Origin: Pseudomonadota bacterium
Lineage (GTDB): Bacteria; Pseudomonadota; Alphaproteobacteria; Rhizobiales; Beijerinckiaceae
Direction: 5' to 3'
Assembly: GCA_021780015.1 (NCBI GenBank)
Contig: JAJXZN010000136.1
Location: forward strand, 1 to 8,742
Length of the DNA: 8,742 nucleotides
This document shows, in pieces, positions 1 to 6,039 of this stretch. A program made the position numbers and the translations under genes. The notes beneath the pieces were generated by a model. That model saw only the letters and a list, made by a program, of their open reading frames with translations, ran no database searches and was not told the origin of the DNA. How positions within the stretch are numbered: position 1 is the first letter of the stretch; each line of letters starts with the position of its first letter.

Positions 1-929
1 TAGAGCGAGATTGTCGCGAGAATGCCGCCGCCGCCACTGTGCGCCGAAAAATTGGCGATCGTGGTCGGCAGCAACAACAGCGACGAGGCAAAAATCGGCG
101 GGATGACACCCGACGTATTGAGCTTCAGCGGCAGGAAAGAAGTCTGCCGATCATACGTCCGGTTGCCCTGCTGGCGCTTCGGGTAGGTGATCACCAAACG
201 CCGCTGCGCGCGCTCCATGAAAACGATGAAGGCGATGACGGCGATCGCCATCACCATCACGGTCAGGATCAGGAAGGTCGAAAGCTGCCCCTGGCGGCCG
301 AGTTCGAGCGTGTGGACGATGGCTGCCGGAAAGGCCGCGACAATGCCGGCGAAAATGATCAACGACGAACCATTGCCGATACCGCGCGAGGTGATCTGCT
401 CGCCGAGCCACATCAGGAAAAGCGTGCCGCCGGTCAGCGTGATTGTCGTCGAGATCGAAAAGAAGATGCCGGGATTGGTGACGATCCCCGCCTGCCCCTG
501 CAAGCCGACGGAAATGCCATAGGCCTGGAAGGCGGCGAGAACGACCGTCAGATAGCGCGTATATTGATTGATGATCTTGCGGCCCGATTCGCCCTCCTTC
601 TTCAGCGCTTCGAGCGACGGGAACACGCTCGTCAGAAGCTGAATGATGATCGAGGCGGAAATGTAGGGCATGATGTTCAGGGCGAAGATCGCCATGCGCT
701 GCACCGCGCCGCCCGAGAACATGTTGAAGAGCTGCAGGACGCCCTGGCTGTTGCCGTTGAAGGCGCGGGCGAAAGCGGCGGGATCGATTCCCGGCAGTGG
801 GATATAGGTGCCGAGCCGGTAAATGATCAGCGCGCCGAGCGTGAACCAAATCCGTTTCTTCAGTTCATCGGCTTTGGCGAAGGCGCCCCAATTGACGTTA
901 GCTGCAAGCTGTTCGGCGGCCGATGCCAT
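1..929 (-). CDS. secY: Protein translocase subunit SecY (5' 309 codons; 3' end outside window)
   Basis: SecY is the central channel subunit of the inner-membrane SecYEG translocon. It passes unfolded proteins across the membrane or releases them sideways into it. The reading frame stays open from the ATG at 927-929 to the window edge, giving 309 residues of a protein that is usually about 440. Visible features are a short amphipathic N-terminus, TM1 around residues 26-44 and the plug/TM2 region with FNMFSGGAVQRMAIFALNIM (68-87). TM3 lies around 126-146 and TM4 around 155-176. The cytosolic TM4-TM5 loop contains EQITSRGIGNGSS (177-189). TM5 and TM6 lie around 187-205 and 218-238, and a basic cytosolic TM6-TM7 loop follows (ERAQRRLVITYPKRQQGNR, 239-257). 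TM7 begins near NTSGVIPPIF (271-280). The start has a GGAG Shine-Dalgarno six bases upstream. It is the last gene seen of the spc operon and is separated from rplO by an unusually structured 92-base gap. The missing C-terminal part is due to the window limit and is not a mutation. Confidence 0.97.
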   Translation of the reverse strand, partial: MASAAEQLAANVNWGAFAKADELKKRIWFTLGALIIYRLGTYIPLPGIDPAAFARAFNGNSQGVLQLFNMFSGGAVQRMAIFALNIMPYISASIIIQLLTSVFPSLEALKKEGESGRKIINQYTRYLTVVLAAFQAYGISVGLQGQAGIVTNPGIFFSISTTITLTGGTLFLMWLGEQITSRGIGNGSSLIIFAGIVAAFPAAIVHTLELGRQGQLSTFLILTVMVMAIAVIAFIVFMERAQRRLVITYPKRQQGNRTYDRQTSFLPLKLNTSGVIPPIFASSLLLLPTTIANFSAHSGGGGILATISL

Positions 930-1021
930 GAAGTGCTCCGCACGGCGCGCGCAGCGCCAAATCCCGAGAATGACCCGAAGCCCAGGATGTGGGGAGCCGG
1001 AGGCTCCCCCGCAACCGAGGT
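930..1021 (-). promoter_or_regulatory. Structured spacer between rplO and secY: three consecutive hairpins
   Basis: Read in the direction of transcription, this 92-base gap can fold into three stem-loops in a row. The first has a perfect 8-bp stem, GGGGAGCC/GGCTCCCC, with a 3-base loop (1009 to 991). The second has an 8-bp stem, AUCCUGGG/CUCGGGAU, with two G-U pairs and a 12-base loop (988 to 961). The third has a 5-bp stem, GGCGC/GCGCC, with a 5-base loop (958 to 944). No run of U follows any of them, so they do not look like intrinsic terminators. Possible roles are an RNA processing or stability element between the ribosomal genes and secY, or a dispersed palindromic intergenic element. 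Both are inference. The secY Shine-Dalgarno GGAG lies just downstream of the last hairpin. Confidence 0.55.
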
Positions 1022-1507
1022 TTAGGCGCCGGCCGCGGCCTCCGCCACGGCAGCGAGAAGCTTGACCGATCCGCCCGCCTTTTCGATGGCAGCGACGGCC
1101 GATTTCGACGCCGCCGCGACTTCAAAGGCGAGTTTGGCGCTGATTTCGCCGACGCCGAGGATTTTCACGCCGTCGCGGCGCTTGCTGACAACACCCGCGG
1201 CAAGCAAGGTGTCGATCGTGACCGGCGCATCGGTCGCGAGCTTGCCGGCAGCGACCGCTTCCTGAATGCGGCCGACATTGACCTCATTGTAATCCTTGCT
1301 GAACGGCGGCGTGAACCCGCGCTTCGGCAAGCGCCGATGCAGCGGCATCTGGCCGCCCTCGAAGCCCTTGATTGCGACGCCGGTGCGCGCCTTCTGACCC
1401 TTGACGCCGCGGCCGCCGGTCTTGCCCTTGCCGGAGCCGATGCCGCGGCCGACGCGCATGCGCTTCTTCGAAGCGCCTTCGTTATCGGTGATTTCGTTGA
1501 GTTTCAT
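1022..1507 (-). CDS. rplO: Large-subunit ribosomal protein uL15
   Basis: L15 is a late-assembling protein of the 50S subunit that threads a long extended arm into 23S rRNA. The 161-residue product has the typical Gly/Lys/Arg-rich N-terminal arm ([20 protein letters not shown], 18-37). It is followed by the conserved [18 protein letters not shown] segment (48-65) and a globular C-terminal domain with [16 protein letters not shown] (115-130), which corresponds to the family signature region. The Ala-rich tail is ordinary. The length is somewhat above the E. coli protein (144) and usual for alphaproteobacteria. The ATG at 1505-1507 is preceded by TGAGGA, in which the rpmD stop codon TGA runs into the Shine-Dalgarno. 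This supports both the start and coupling to rpmD ten bases upstream. The TAA stop is followed by the structured rplO-secY spacer. Confidence 0.98.
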   Translation of the reverse strand: MKLNEITDNEGASKKRMRVGRGIGSGKGKTGGRGVKGQKARTGVAIKGFEGGQMPLHRRLPKRGFTPPFSKDYNEVNVGRIQEAVAAGKLATDAPVTIDTLLAAGVVSKRRDGVKILGVGEISAKLAFEVAAASKSAVAAIEKAGGSVKLLAAVAEAAAGA

Positions 1508-1517
1508 GGCTCTGTCC

Positions 1518-1712
1518 TCACGCGTTCTCGACGATGCGCACGAGATGCGCGACTTTATCGATCATGCCGCGGATGGCCGGCGTATCGGCAAGCTCAACGC
1601 GGCGGCCGAGCTTGTTGAGGCCGAGGCCGATGAGCGTTGTGCGTTGCACGGCGGGCCGGCCGATCGGGCTCTTGATCTGCTCGACGACGAGCTTCGTTTT
1701 GGTGTTCGTCAT
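1518..1712 (-). CDS. rpmD: Large-subunit ribosomal protein uL30
   Basis: L30 is a small protein on the surface of the 50S subunit that binds 23S rRNA. The 64-residue product is full length for the bacterial form. It shows the classical pattern: an N-terminal strand ([14 protein letters not shown], 7-20), then [23 protein letters not shown] (23-45), then a C-terminal helix and strand ([16 protein letters not shown], 47-62). The start ATG at 1710-1712 has TAAGGA eight bases upstream, where TAA is the stop of rpsE. The gap to rpsE is 11 bases and to rplO 10 bases, in the conserved order rpsE-rpmD-rplO. Translation is therefore probably coupled on both sides. Nothing is unusual in the protein. 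Confidence 0.98.
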   Translation of the reverse strand: MTNTKTKLVVEQIKSPIGRPAVQRTTLIGLGLNKLGRRVELADTPAIRGMIDKVAHLVRIVENA

Positions 1713-1723
1713 GGCGGAATTCC

Positions 1724-2302
1724 TTACGCCTCGGCCGCGGCTTCGGCTTCGCCGCCAAGGCGGCGCGCCTGCAAGGTCGAGACCTTCAGGCTGCGGCGGG
1801 CGGCGACCGCCCGTGGCGAATCTTCCTGCTGCAGGGCGTCAAAGGTCGCGCGGATCATGTTGTAAGGATTGGACGAGCCCTGCGACTTGGCGACGACGTC
1901 GTGCATGCCGAGCGTCTCGAACACGGCGCGCATCGGGCCGCCGGCGATGATGCCTGTGCCAGCCGGCGCGGCGCGTAGCACGACGCGGCCGGCGCCATGG
2001 CGGCCGGTCACATCGTGATGCAAGGTGCGGCCTTCGCGCAGCGGCACGCGGATCAAAGCGTGCTTGGCGGCTTCCGTCGCCTTGCGGATCGCCTCCGGCA
2101 CTTCGCGCGCCTTGCCGTGGCCGAAGCCGACGCGGCCCTTCTGATCACCGACAACGACAAGCGCGGCAAAGCCGAAGCGCCGGCCGCCCTTCACCACTTT
2201 GGCGACACGATTGATATGGACCAGACGATCCACAAATTCGCTGTCGCGCTCTTCCCGATCCCGCTCGCGGCCGCGGCCGCCGCCTTCACCTTCGCGTGCC
2301 AT
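1724..2302 (-). CDS. rpsE: Small-subunit ribosomal protein uS5
   Basis: S5 sits near the mRNA entry site of the 30S subunit and affects decoding accuracy and mRNA unwinding. The 192-residue product begins with a charged, disordered Arg/Glu/Gly-rich segment (1-20), longer than in E. coli (166 residues total) but common in alphaproteobacteria. The S5 double-stranded-RNA-binding-like domain follows, with [20 protein letters not shown] (36-55) and [13 protein letters not shown] (56-68). The C-terminal domain contains [21 protein letters not shown] (109-129) and the [15 protein letters not shown] helix (143-157). The ATG at 2300-2302 is fixed by the conserved N-terminus. Its Shine-Dalgarno is weak (GGAAAAG) and a strong hairpin lies shortly upstream. 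rpmD follows 11 bases after the stop, which is part of that gene's TAAGGA. Confidence 0.98.
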   Translation of the reverse strand: MAREGEGGGRGRERDREERDSEFVDRLVHINRVAKVVKGGRRFGFAALVVVGDQKGRVGFGHGKAREVPEAIRKATEAAKHALIRVPLREGRTLHHDVTGRHGAGRVVLRAAPAGTGIIAGGPMRAVFETLGMHDVVAKSQGSSNPYNMIRATFDALQQEDSPRAVAARRSLKVSTLQARRLGGEAEAAAEA

Positions 2303-2329
2303 AGTCTTTTCCGTTCTTTCGTCACTTGC

Positions 2330-2351
2330 GCGGCCGGCGTTCTGCCGCCGC
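2330..2351 (-). promoter_or_regulatory. GC-rich hairpin in the rplR-rpsE gap
   Basis: In the 67-base gap upstream of rpsE the transcript contains GCGGCGGC, a five-base AGAAC loop, and GCC-G-GCCGC. This forms an 8-bp all-G/C stem with a single bulged G. It ends about 27 bases before the rpsE start codon. No U-run follows, so it does not look like a terminator. It may affect mRNA stability or separate rplR translation from rpsE, but this is inference. A chance fold in GC-rich DNA is possible. Confidence 0.4.
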
Positions 2352-2369
2352 TCGCTTCGAAGTCCTCAA

Positions 2370-2732
2370 TTAGATGGTCAACCCCGCCTCGCGCGCGCCC
2401 TCGGCCAGGGCCTTGACCCGGCCGTGATAGACATAAGCGCCGCGGTCGAAGACGACCTCTTTGATCCCCGCCTCGAGCGCGCGGGCGGCAATCTGCTTGC
2501 CGATTTCGCGCGCCGCCTCGATCGTCGCGCCGGTCTTCAGCGCGTCGCGATTGGCCTTTTCGAGCGTCGAAGCCGCGGCGAGCGTCACGCCGCCGGCATC
2601 ATCGATGATCTGCGCATAGATCTGCTTCGACGAACGATGCACCGACAGACGCGGCTTGCCATAGGCATGCGCCTTGACCGCCCGCCTGACGCGAGCCTTG
2701 CGGCGTGCCCCTGTCTTAATATCCTTCGCCAT
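2370..2732 (-). CDS. rplR: Large-subunit ribosomal protein uL18
   Basis: L18 binds 5S rRNA and helps mount it on the 50S central protuberance together with L5. The 120-residue product is full length. A basic N-terminal arm ([11 protein letters not shown], 10-20) is followed by the conserved [20 protein letters not shown] strand-helix region (26-45) and the C-terminal motif [20 protein letters not shown] (93-112), typical of the family. The start ATG at 2730-2732 has a good AGGAG seven bases upstream. The gap to rplF (72 bases) is large for this operon and contains a hairpin. The gap to rpsE is 67 bases. rplR thus lies between the two loosest junctions of the spc part, and its translation is probably initiated independently and not by coupling. 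Confidence 0.98.
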   Translation of the reverse strand: MAKDIKTGARRKARVRRAVKAHAYGKPRLSVHRSSKQIYAQIIDDAGGVTLAAASTLEKANRDALKTGATIEAAREIGKQIAARALEAGIKEVVFDRGAYVYHGRVKALAEGAREAGLTI

Positions 2733-2754
2733 AGTCTGCTCCTACCGCACGCAG

Positions 2755-2778
2755 CCGGAAAAGGTTTAGACTTTCCGG
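2755..2778 (-). promoter_or_regulatory. Hairpin in the rplF-rplR gap
   Basis: Read in the transcript direction, CCGGAAAG and TTTTCCGG can pair into an 8-bp stem (the closing pair is G-U) around an 8-base loop, TCTAAACC. It lies between the rplF stop and the rplR Shine-Dalgarno (AGGAG). The downstream arm is followed by GCTGCG and not by U, so it is not an intrinsic terminator. It may be an RNA processing or translation-control element. The role is not known from the sequence. Confidence 0.45.
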
Positions 2779-2804
2779 ACAAAGGGCATGCGAAAACGTT
2801 TGCC

Positions 2805-3338
2805 TTATTTCTTTTTGCCTTCCTTGCGGAAGATGAATTCATCGGAATATTTCACGCCCTTGCCCTTATAGGGCTCCGGCGGACGGAAGGCGCGGATTTC
2901 CGCAGCGACCTGCCCCACCTGGCGCTTGTCGATGCCGGTGATCGTGATCTCGGTCGGCTTCGGCGTCGTGATCGCGATCCCCTGTGGGATCGGGAAGATC
3001 ACGTCATGGCTGTAGCCGAGCGACAATTGCAGATTCTTGCCGGCGACGGCGGCCTTGTAGCCGACGCCGTTGATCTCGAGCTTCTTCTCGAAGCCCTTGG
3101 TGACGCCGACGACAAGATTGTTGACCTGCGCACGCGCCGTGCCCCAGAGCGCGCGGGCGCGCTTGGTCTCGTTGCGAGGGTCGACCTTGATCTGATTGTC
3201 AGCAAAGCTGACATTGACGTCGCCCGGCACGACGAAGCGCAATTCGCCCTTCGCGCCTTTGACGGCGACGCTCTGGCCCTCGACCTTGGCGGTGACGCCA
3301 GCCGGCAGAGTTACGGCCCTTTTTCCGACGCGGGACAT
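2805..3338 (-). CDS. rplF: Large-subunit ribosomal protein uL6
   Basis: L6 is a two-domain 50S protein near the sarcin-ricin loop and the factor-binding centre. The 177-residue product matches the usual bacterial length. Its N-terminus is [15 protein letters not shown], which fixes the start. The first domain runs to about residue 80 and includes [19 protein letters not shown] (56-74). The second contains [13 protein letters not shown] (86-98) and ends with the family signature [11 protein letters not shown] (154-164) and a lysine-rich tail. The Shine-Dalgarno is poorly placed: GGAAGGA lies rather far upstream, with only TTGAG close to the ATG at 3336-3338. Reinitiation after rpsH, 21 bases upstream, may help. 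A 72-base gap with a hairpin separates it from rplR. Confidence 0.98.
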   Translation of the reverse strand: MSRVGKRAVTLPAGVTAKVEGQSVAVKGAKGELRFVVPGDVNVSFADNQIKVDPRNETKRARALWGTARAQVNNLVVGVTKGFEKKLEINGVGYKAAVAGKNLQLSLGYSHDVIFPIPQGIAITTPKPTEITITGIDKRQVGQVAAEIRAFRPPEPYKGKGVKYSDEFIFRKEGKKK

Positions 3339-3359
3339 GATCTCAATCCATCCTTCCGA

Positions 3360-3758
3360 TCAGAAGACTTTGCAGAGCACTTCGCCGCCCACATGCGCAT
3401 CACGCGCCGCATGGTCGGCCATCACGCCCTTCGACGTCGAGACGATGGTGATGCCAAGGCCGTTCGCAACTTGCGGCATCTCGGCGACCGCCGCATAGAC
3501 GCGGCGGCCGGGCTTCGACACGCGCTCCAATTCCCGAATGACCGGCTCACCGTCATAATATTTGAGTTCGATTTCGAACTCGGTGCGGCCGTTGCCATAT
3601 TCCGTCGTCGAATAGCCGCGGATATAGCCCTCCTGGGTCAAAACGTCGAGCACATGCGCACGCAGCCGCGAGCCAGGCGTATTCACCTTGCCCTTGCGGC
3701 GCATCTGCGCATTGCGGATGCGGGTCAGCATATCGCCGAGCGGATCGTTCACGGACAT
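3360..3758 (-). CDS. rpsH: Small-subunit ribosomal protein uS8
   Basis: S8 binds the central domain of 16S rRNA early in 30S assembly. In E. coli it is also the translational repressor of the spc operon, acting at the start of rplE. Whether it does so here is not shown by the sequence. The 132-residue product is full length. The N-terminal domain starts [20 protein letters not shown], and the C-terminal domain carries the family signature [18 protein letters not shown] (102-119). The start ATG at 3756-3758 is preceded by TAAGGAGG, a full match to the 16S rRNA 3' end in which TAA is the rpsN stop. This is the strongest ribosome-binding site in the window and suggests coupled, efficient translation. 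Confidence 0.98.
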   Translation of the reverse strand: MSVNDPLGDMLTRIRNAQMRRKGKVNTPGSRLRAHVLDVLTQEGYIRGYSTTEYGNGRTEFEIELKYYDGEPVIRELERVSKPGRRVYAAVAEMPQVANGLGITIVSTSKGVMADHAARDAHVGGEVLCKVF

Positions 3759-3763
3759 GCGGC

Positions 3764-3771
3764 CCTCCTTA
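3764..3771 (-). promoter_or_regulatory. Strong Shine-Dalgarno of rpsH fused to the rpsN stop codon
   Basis: The sequence TAAGGAGG ends five bases before the rpsH ATG. Its first three bases are the stop codon of rpsN. It complements the anti-Shine-Dalgarno of 16S rRNA along its whole length, so ribosomes finishing S14 stop directly on the S8 initiation site. Confidence 0.85.
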
Positions 3772-4074
3772 CCAGCTCGACTTCACAAGGCCAGGAATCT
3801 GGCCGCGCGAGCCAAGATCCCGGACCGCGATACGCGACATTTTCATCTTGCCGATAAAGGCGCGCGGCCGGCCGGTGACCTCACAGCGGTTGCGAATGCG
3901 CGTCGCCGACGAATTGCGCGGCAATTCGGCGAGCTTCAGCCGTGCGGCAAACCGCTCCTCGGCGCTGAGGTTCTGATCCTCGGCCAGGGCCTTCAGCCGC
4001 TTGCGGCGCGCCGCATATTGCTTGACGAGCTTCTCGCGATGCTTGTTCTTTTCGACCGAACTTTTCTTAGCCAT
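3769..4074 (-). CDS. rpsN: Small-subunit ribosomal protein uS14, zinc-free (C-minus) form
   Basis: S14 is a 30S head protein that assembles late with S3 and S10. The 101-residue product is the long form. Only one cysteine is present (Cys64), so the CXXC zinc ribbon of the short C-plus form is absent. The N-terminal helix is rich in Lys/Arg ([20 protein letters not shown], 9-28). The conserved C-terminal block reads [13 protein letters not shown] (61-73), then [18 protein letters not shown] (78-95) and the terminal SSW. The ATG at 4072-4074 has AGAGG eight bases upstream. The gap to rplE is 36 bases. The stop codon TAA forms the first part of the rpsH Shine-Dalgarno. The Zn-independent type is usual in proteobacteria. 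Confidence 0.98.
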   Translation of the reverse strand: MAKKSSVEKNKHREKLVKQYAARRKRLKALAEDQNLSAEERFAARLKLAELPRNSSATRIRNRCEVTGRPRAFIGKMKMSRIAVRDLGSRGQIPGLVKSSW

Positions 4075-4110
4075 ATCTCTACCTCTTGGCTCCGCGTTTG
4101 AGACCTTGCC

Positions 4111-4797
4111 TCACTGCCGGAACGGGAAGTTGAATGCGCGCAAAAGGGCGCGCGCCTCTTCGTCGGTTTTTGCCGTCGTACACACAATCACATCGAGGCC
4201 GAGAACGCTCTCGGCTTTGTCGTAATCGATCTCCGGGAACACGATGTGCTCCTTGATGCCGAGCGCATAATTGCCACGCCCGTCGAAGCTCTTCGGGTTC
4301 AAGCCGCGGAAGTCGCGCACCCGCGGCAGCGCGATCGTCACCAGACGATCGAGAAATTCGTACATCCGCGTCTTGCGCAGCGTCACCTTGGCGCCGATCG
4401 GCATATTCTCGCGCACCTTGAAGGTCGCGATCGCCTTGCGGGCCCGCGTGACGATCGGTTTCTGGCCGGCGATCAACGCGAGATCGGCCGCCGCGACCGT
4501 CACTTTCTTGGTGTCGTTGACGGCTTCGCCGACGCCCATGTTCAGCACGATCTTCTCGATCTGCGGCACTTCGAGCGGGTTCTTATAGCCGAACTGCTTG
4601 ATGAGCTGATCGCGCACGACCTCGGTGTAATGCTTCTTGAGACGCGGCACATAATCCGCCGGCGCGGTGAACGGCTCCGCCGCCGCACCCTCGCGCGCGC
4701 GGGACTGCGCGGTCTTGGCCTCGCCGCCCTTGCCGGACCTTGCGTCTTTCTTGGCGCCGCCCTTCGGTGCGGCCTTTTCGTTCTTCGGCTCAGCCAT
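4111..4797 (-). CDS. rplE: Large-subunit ribosomal protein uL5 with a long N-terminal extension
   Basis: L5 binds 5S rRNA in the central protuberance and contacts P-site tRNA and S13. The conserved body starts near residue 49 ([17 protein letters not shown]) and continues with [13 protein letters not shown] (80-92), [14 protein letters not shown], the tRNA-contacting [16 protein letters not shown] region, and the [14 protein letters not shown] and [14 protein letters not shown] blocks. It ends NFPFRQ. Before it lies an unusual stretch of about 45 residues rich in Lys, Ala, Gly, Glu and Pro that looks disordered. This makes the product 228 residues, against about 179-185 for most bacteria. The ATG at 4795-4797 has GGGAG nine bases upstream and overlaps the end of rplX by eight bases, supporting the long form. 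A GTG at 4648-4650 would give a 179-residue protein of canonical size but lacks a clear Shine-Dalgarno. Confidence 0.96.
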   Translation of the reverse strand: MAEPKNEKAAPKGGAKKDARSGKGGEAKTAQSRAREGAAAEPFTAPADYVPRLKKHYTEVVRDQLIKQFGYKNPLEVPQIEKIVLNMGVGEAVNDTKKVTVAAADLALIAGQKPIVTRARKAIATFKVRENMPIGAKVTLRKTRMYEFLDRLVTIALPRVRDFRGLNPKSFDGRGNYALGIKEHIVFPEIDYDKAESVLGLDVIVCTTAKTDEEARALLRAFNFPFRQ

Positions 4798-5107
4798 CGA
4801 TCAGGTCTCCCGAACGTTTGGCAACGCGGACCTTGCGGCCGTCGTCGAGAATCTTGAAACCAACCCGCGTCGCCTTGCCGTCCTTCGGATCGGCCAGCGC
4901 AAGGTTGGAGAGATGAATCGTCCCCTCTTTCGAGATGATCCCGCCTTCCTGGCTCGGCGTCTGGCGCTGGTGGCGCTTGACGATGTTGACGCCGCGCACG
5001 ACGGCACGGCCGTCCTTCGGCAGAACCTGCAGCACTTCCCCGGCACGCCCCTTGTCGCGCCCGGCAAGTACGACGACCTTGTCGCCCTTCTTGATCTTTG
5101 CGGCCAT
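4790..5107 (-). CDS. rplX: Large-subunit ribosomal protein uL24
   Basis: L24 is an assembly-initiating protein of the 50S subunit that lies at the exit of the peptide tunnel. The 105-residue product begins [20 protein letters not shown] and carries the KOW motif in about residues 6-33. This is followed by [18 protein letters not shown] (34-51) and [18 protein letters not shown] (54-71), all typical. The frame is open further upstream, but the true start is the ATG at 5105-5107. It matches the conserved N-terminus, shares one base with the rplN stop (TAATG), and has a strong GGAGG seven bases upstream inside the end of rplN. The gene's last eight bases overlap the start of rplE. Both junctions imply translational coupling of L14, L24 and L5. 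Confidence 0.98.
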   Translation of the reverse strand: MAAKIKKGDKVVVLAGRDKGRAGEVLQVLPKDGRAVVRGVNIVKRHQRQTPSQEGGIISKEGTIHLSNLALADPKDGKATRVGFKILDDGRKVRVAKRSGDLIDG

Positions 5108-5475
5108 TACAGGACCTCCGGCGCGAGCGAGATGATCTTCATGTGGTTCTTGGCGCGCAACTCGCGCGGCACCGGCCCGAAGATACGGGTGCCGACCGGC
5201 TCCGACTGATTGTTGATCAACACCGCCGCATTGGAATCGAAGCGGATGACCGAACCATCGGGGCGCTTGATGTCCTTGGCGGTGCGCACGACGACCGCCT
5301 TCATCACATCGCCCTTCTTGACGCGACCGCGCGGGATCGCCTCCTTGACCGACACGACGATGATATCGCCGATCGAAGCATATTTCCGCTTCGACCCGCC
5401 GAGCACTTTGATGCACATCACGCGGCGCGCGCCGGAATTGTCGGCGACGTCGAGATTGGTCTGCATCTGTATCAT
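5107..5475 (-). CDS. rplN: Large-subunit ribosomal protein uL14
   Basis: L14 is a 50S protein on the subunit interface and forms bridges to 16S rRNA. The 122-residue product has exactly the usual length. It opens [20 protein letters not shown] and contains [20 protein letters not shown] (21-40), the basic loop [19 protein letters not shown] (47-65) and the C-terminal [23 protein letters not shown]. It is the first gene of the spc half, which in E. coli starts a separate operon. Here 86 bases separate it from rpsQ and I could not recognise a promoter in them. A purine-rich GTAAGG lies close to the ATG at 5473-5475. The stop TAA overlaps the rplX start by one base. Confidence 0.98.
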   Translation of the reverse strand: MIQMQTNLDVADNSGARRVMCIKVLGGSKRKYASIGDIIVVSVKEAIPRGRVKKGDVMKAVVVRTAKDIKRPDGSVIRFDSNAAVLINNQSEPVGTRIFGPVPRELRAKNHMKIISLAPEVL

Positions 5476-5558
5476 GGCCTTACGCCTTTCTTGTCAGACA
5501 GGTTTCCGTTGCCGGACTTCGCCTGAGCTTCCCTTGTTCCAGTGCCCTTGCGGGCCAT
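5472..5558 (-). other. Possible 28-codon reading frame in the rpsQ-rplN junction (doubtful)
   Basis: The 86-base junction between the S10 and spc halves contains an ATG at 5556-5558 that opens a 28-residue frame. The peptide starts [12 protein letters not shown], is basic and contains no hydrophobic segment. It ends at a TGA that overlaps the rplN ATG (ATGA). The frame is the same as that of rpsQ and is separated from it only by the TAA stop and one GGC codon, so readthrough would extend S17 by 30 residues. There is no proper Shine-Dalgarno; AAGG lies only two bases before the ATG. Ten of 28 codons end in A or T, more than I would expect for the flanking genes. It may be a coupling leader peptide, a decayed S17 tail or chance. 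Confidence 0.2.
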
Positions 5559-5561
5559 GCC

Positions 5562-5813
5562 TTAATTCGTCGTAGCCGCTGCCGCGCCCTCGACTACGAT
5601 CCAGCGCTTGAGGCGCGAGATCGGCCGCGTCTCCTCGATCAGCACCGTATCGCCGACCTTGGACTTATTCGCCTCGTCATGCGCGTGATAGTTCTTCGAC
5701 CGCCGCACCGTCTTCTTCAGAAGCGGATGGGTGAAGCGCCGCTCGACCTTCACCACGACGGTCTTGTCCTGCTTGTCGCTGACGACAATGCCCTGGAGAA
5801 CGCGTTTCGGCAT
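5562..5813 (-). CDS. rpsQ: Small-subunit ribosomal protein uS17
   Basis: S17 is an early 30S assembly protein with an OB fold that binds the 5' domain of 16S rRNA. The 83-residue product begins [20 protein letters not shown] and includes the basic loop with [20 protein letters not shown] (27-46). It ends with the family signature region [18 protein letters not shown] (54-71) and a short Ala/Thr tail. The length is usual for bacteria. The ATG at 5811-5813 lies only three bases after the rpmC stop, and its ribosome-binding site (AAAGG) is inside the end of rpmC, so the two are coupled. It is the last gene of the S10 half, and a 28-codon in-frame stretch follows its stop codon. Confidence 0.98.
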   Translation of the reverse strand: MPKRVLQGIVVSDKQDKTVVVKVERRFTHPLLKKTVRRSKNYHAHDEANKSKVGDTVLIEETRPISRLKRWIVVEGAAAATTN

Positions 5814-5816
5814 GAC

Positions 5817-6026
5817 TTAAACCTTTTTCTTGGCGCGCTCGGCGGCGATCGTCTTCGCCCGCGCAATGTCGCGGCGCACGATGCGCACCCGCGCCGTATC
5901 CTGAAGCTGGCCGGTCGCCCGCTGAAAGCGCAGATTGAACTGCTCCTTCTTGAGGCCCAGGACTTCGTGTTCCAATTGATCCTCGGACATGACGCGCAGG
6001 TCCGACAGGCGTTGCTTGCTCTTCAC
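5817..6026 (-). CDS. rpmC: Large-subunit ribosomal protein uL29 (GTG start)
   Basis: L29 is a small, mostly helical protein near the exit of the 50S peptide tunnel, where it helps form the docking site for signal recognition particle and trigger factor. The 69-residue product reads [20 protein letters not shown] in its first helix, then the highly typical [20 protein letters not shown] (26-45) and [12 protein letters not shown] (48-59), with a lysine-rich end. The start is GTG (6024-6026), chosen because TAGGAGA, which includes the rplP stop, lies at the right distance upstream. The next ATG (codon 13) would cut off the conserved first helix. The gap to rplP is 10 bases and to rpsQ 3 bases. 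Confidence 0.96.
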   Translation of the reverse strand: MKSKQRLSDLRVMSEDQLEHEVLGLKKEQFNLRFQRATGQLQDTARVRIVRRDIARAKTIAAERAKKKV

Positions 6027-6032
6027 GGCGCG

Positions 6033-6039
6033 TCTCCTA
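6033..6039 (-). promoter_or_regulatory. Shine-Dalgarno of rpmC that fixes its GTG start
   Basis: TAGGAGA (the first three bases are the rplP stop codon TAG) lies six bases before the GTG of rpmC. It supports GTG, and not the internal ATG at codon 13, as the L29 start. Confidence 0.8.

Noticed and set aside
151..849. A 232-codon minus-strand frame within secY
   Set aside because: It is a different frame from the SecY reading and its translation has no family resemblance. The true frame is open from 929 to 1.
991..1009. Intrinsic terminator between rplO and secY
   Set aside because: The stem is strong but no U-run follows, and secY belongs to the same operon in nearly all bacteria.
39..1025. 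A 328-codon open frame on the plus strand, antisense to secY
   Set aside because: The product is Arg/Glu/Asp-rich low-complexity sequence. The minus strand encodes SecY with all its expected motifs.
2199..3857. A 552-codon open frame on the plus strand, antisense to rpsE, rplR, rplF and rpsH
   Set aside because: It lies opposite four unmistakable ribosomal protein genes, has no recognisable domain and an Arg/Asp/Ala-rich composition, and is the usual by-product of GC-rich coding sequence read on the other strand.
5108..5416. Upstream extension of the rplX frame on the minus strand
   Set aside because: The frame stays open inside rplN, but the conserved L24 N-terminus, the GGAGG site and the TAATG junction all place the start at 5107.
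5476..5561. Promoter for a separate spc operon at the rpsQ-rplN junction
   Set aside because: I looked for -35/-10-like pairs in the transcript direction and found no convincing match. Continuous transcription from the S10 part is the simpler reading.
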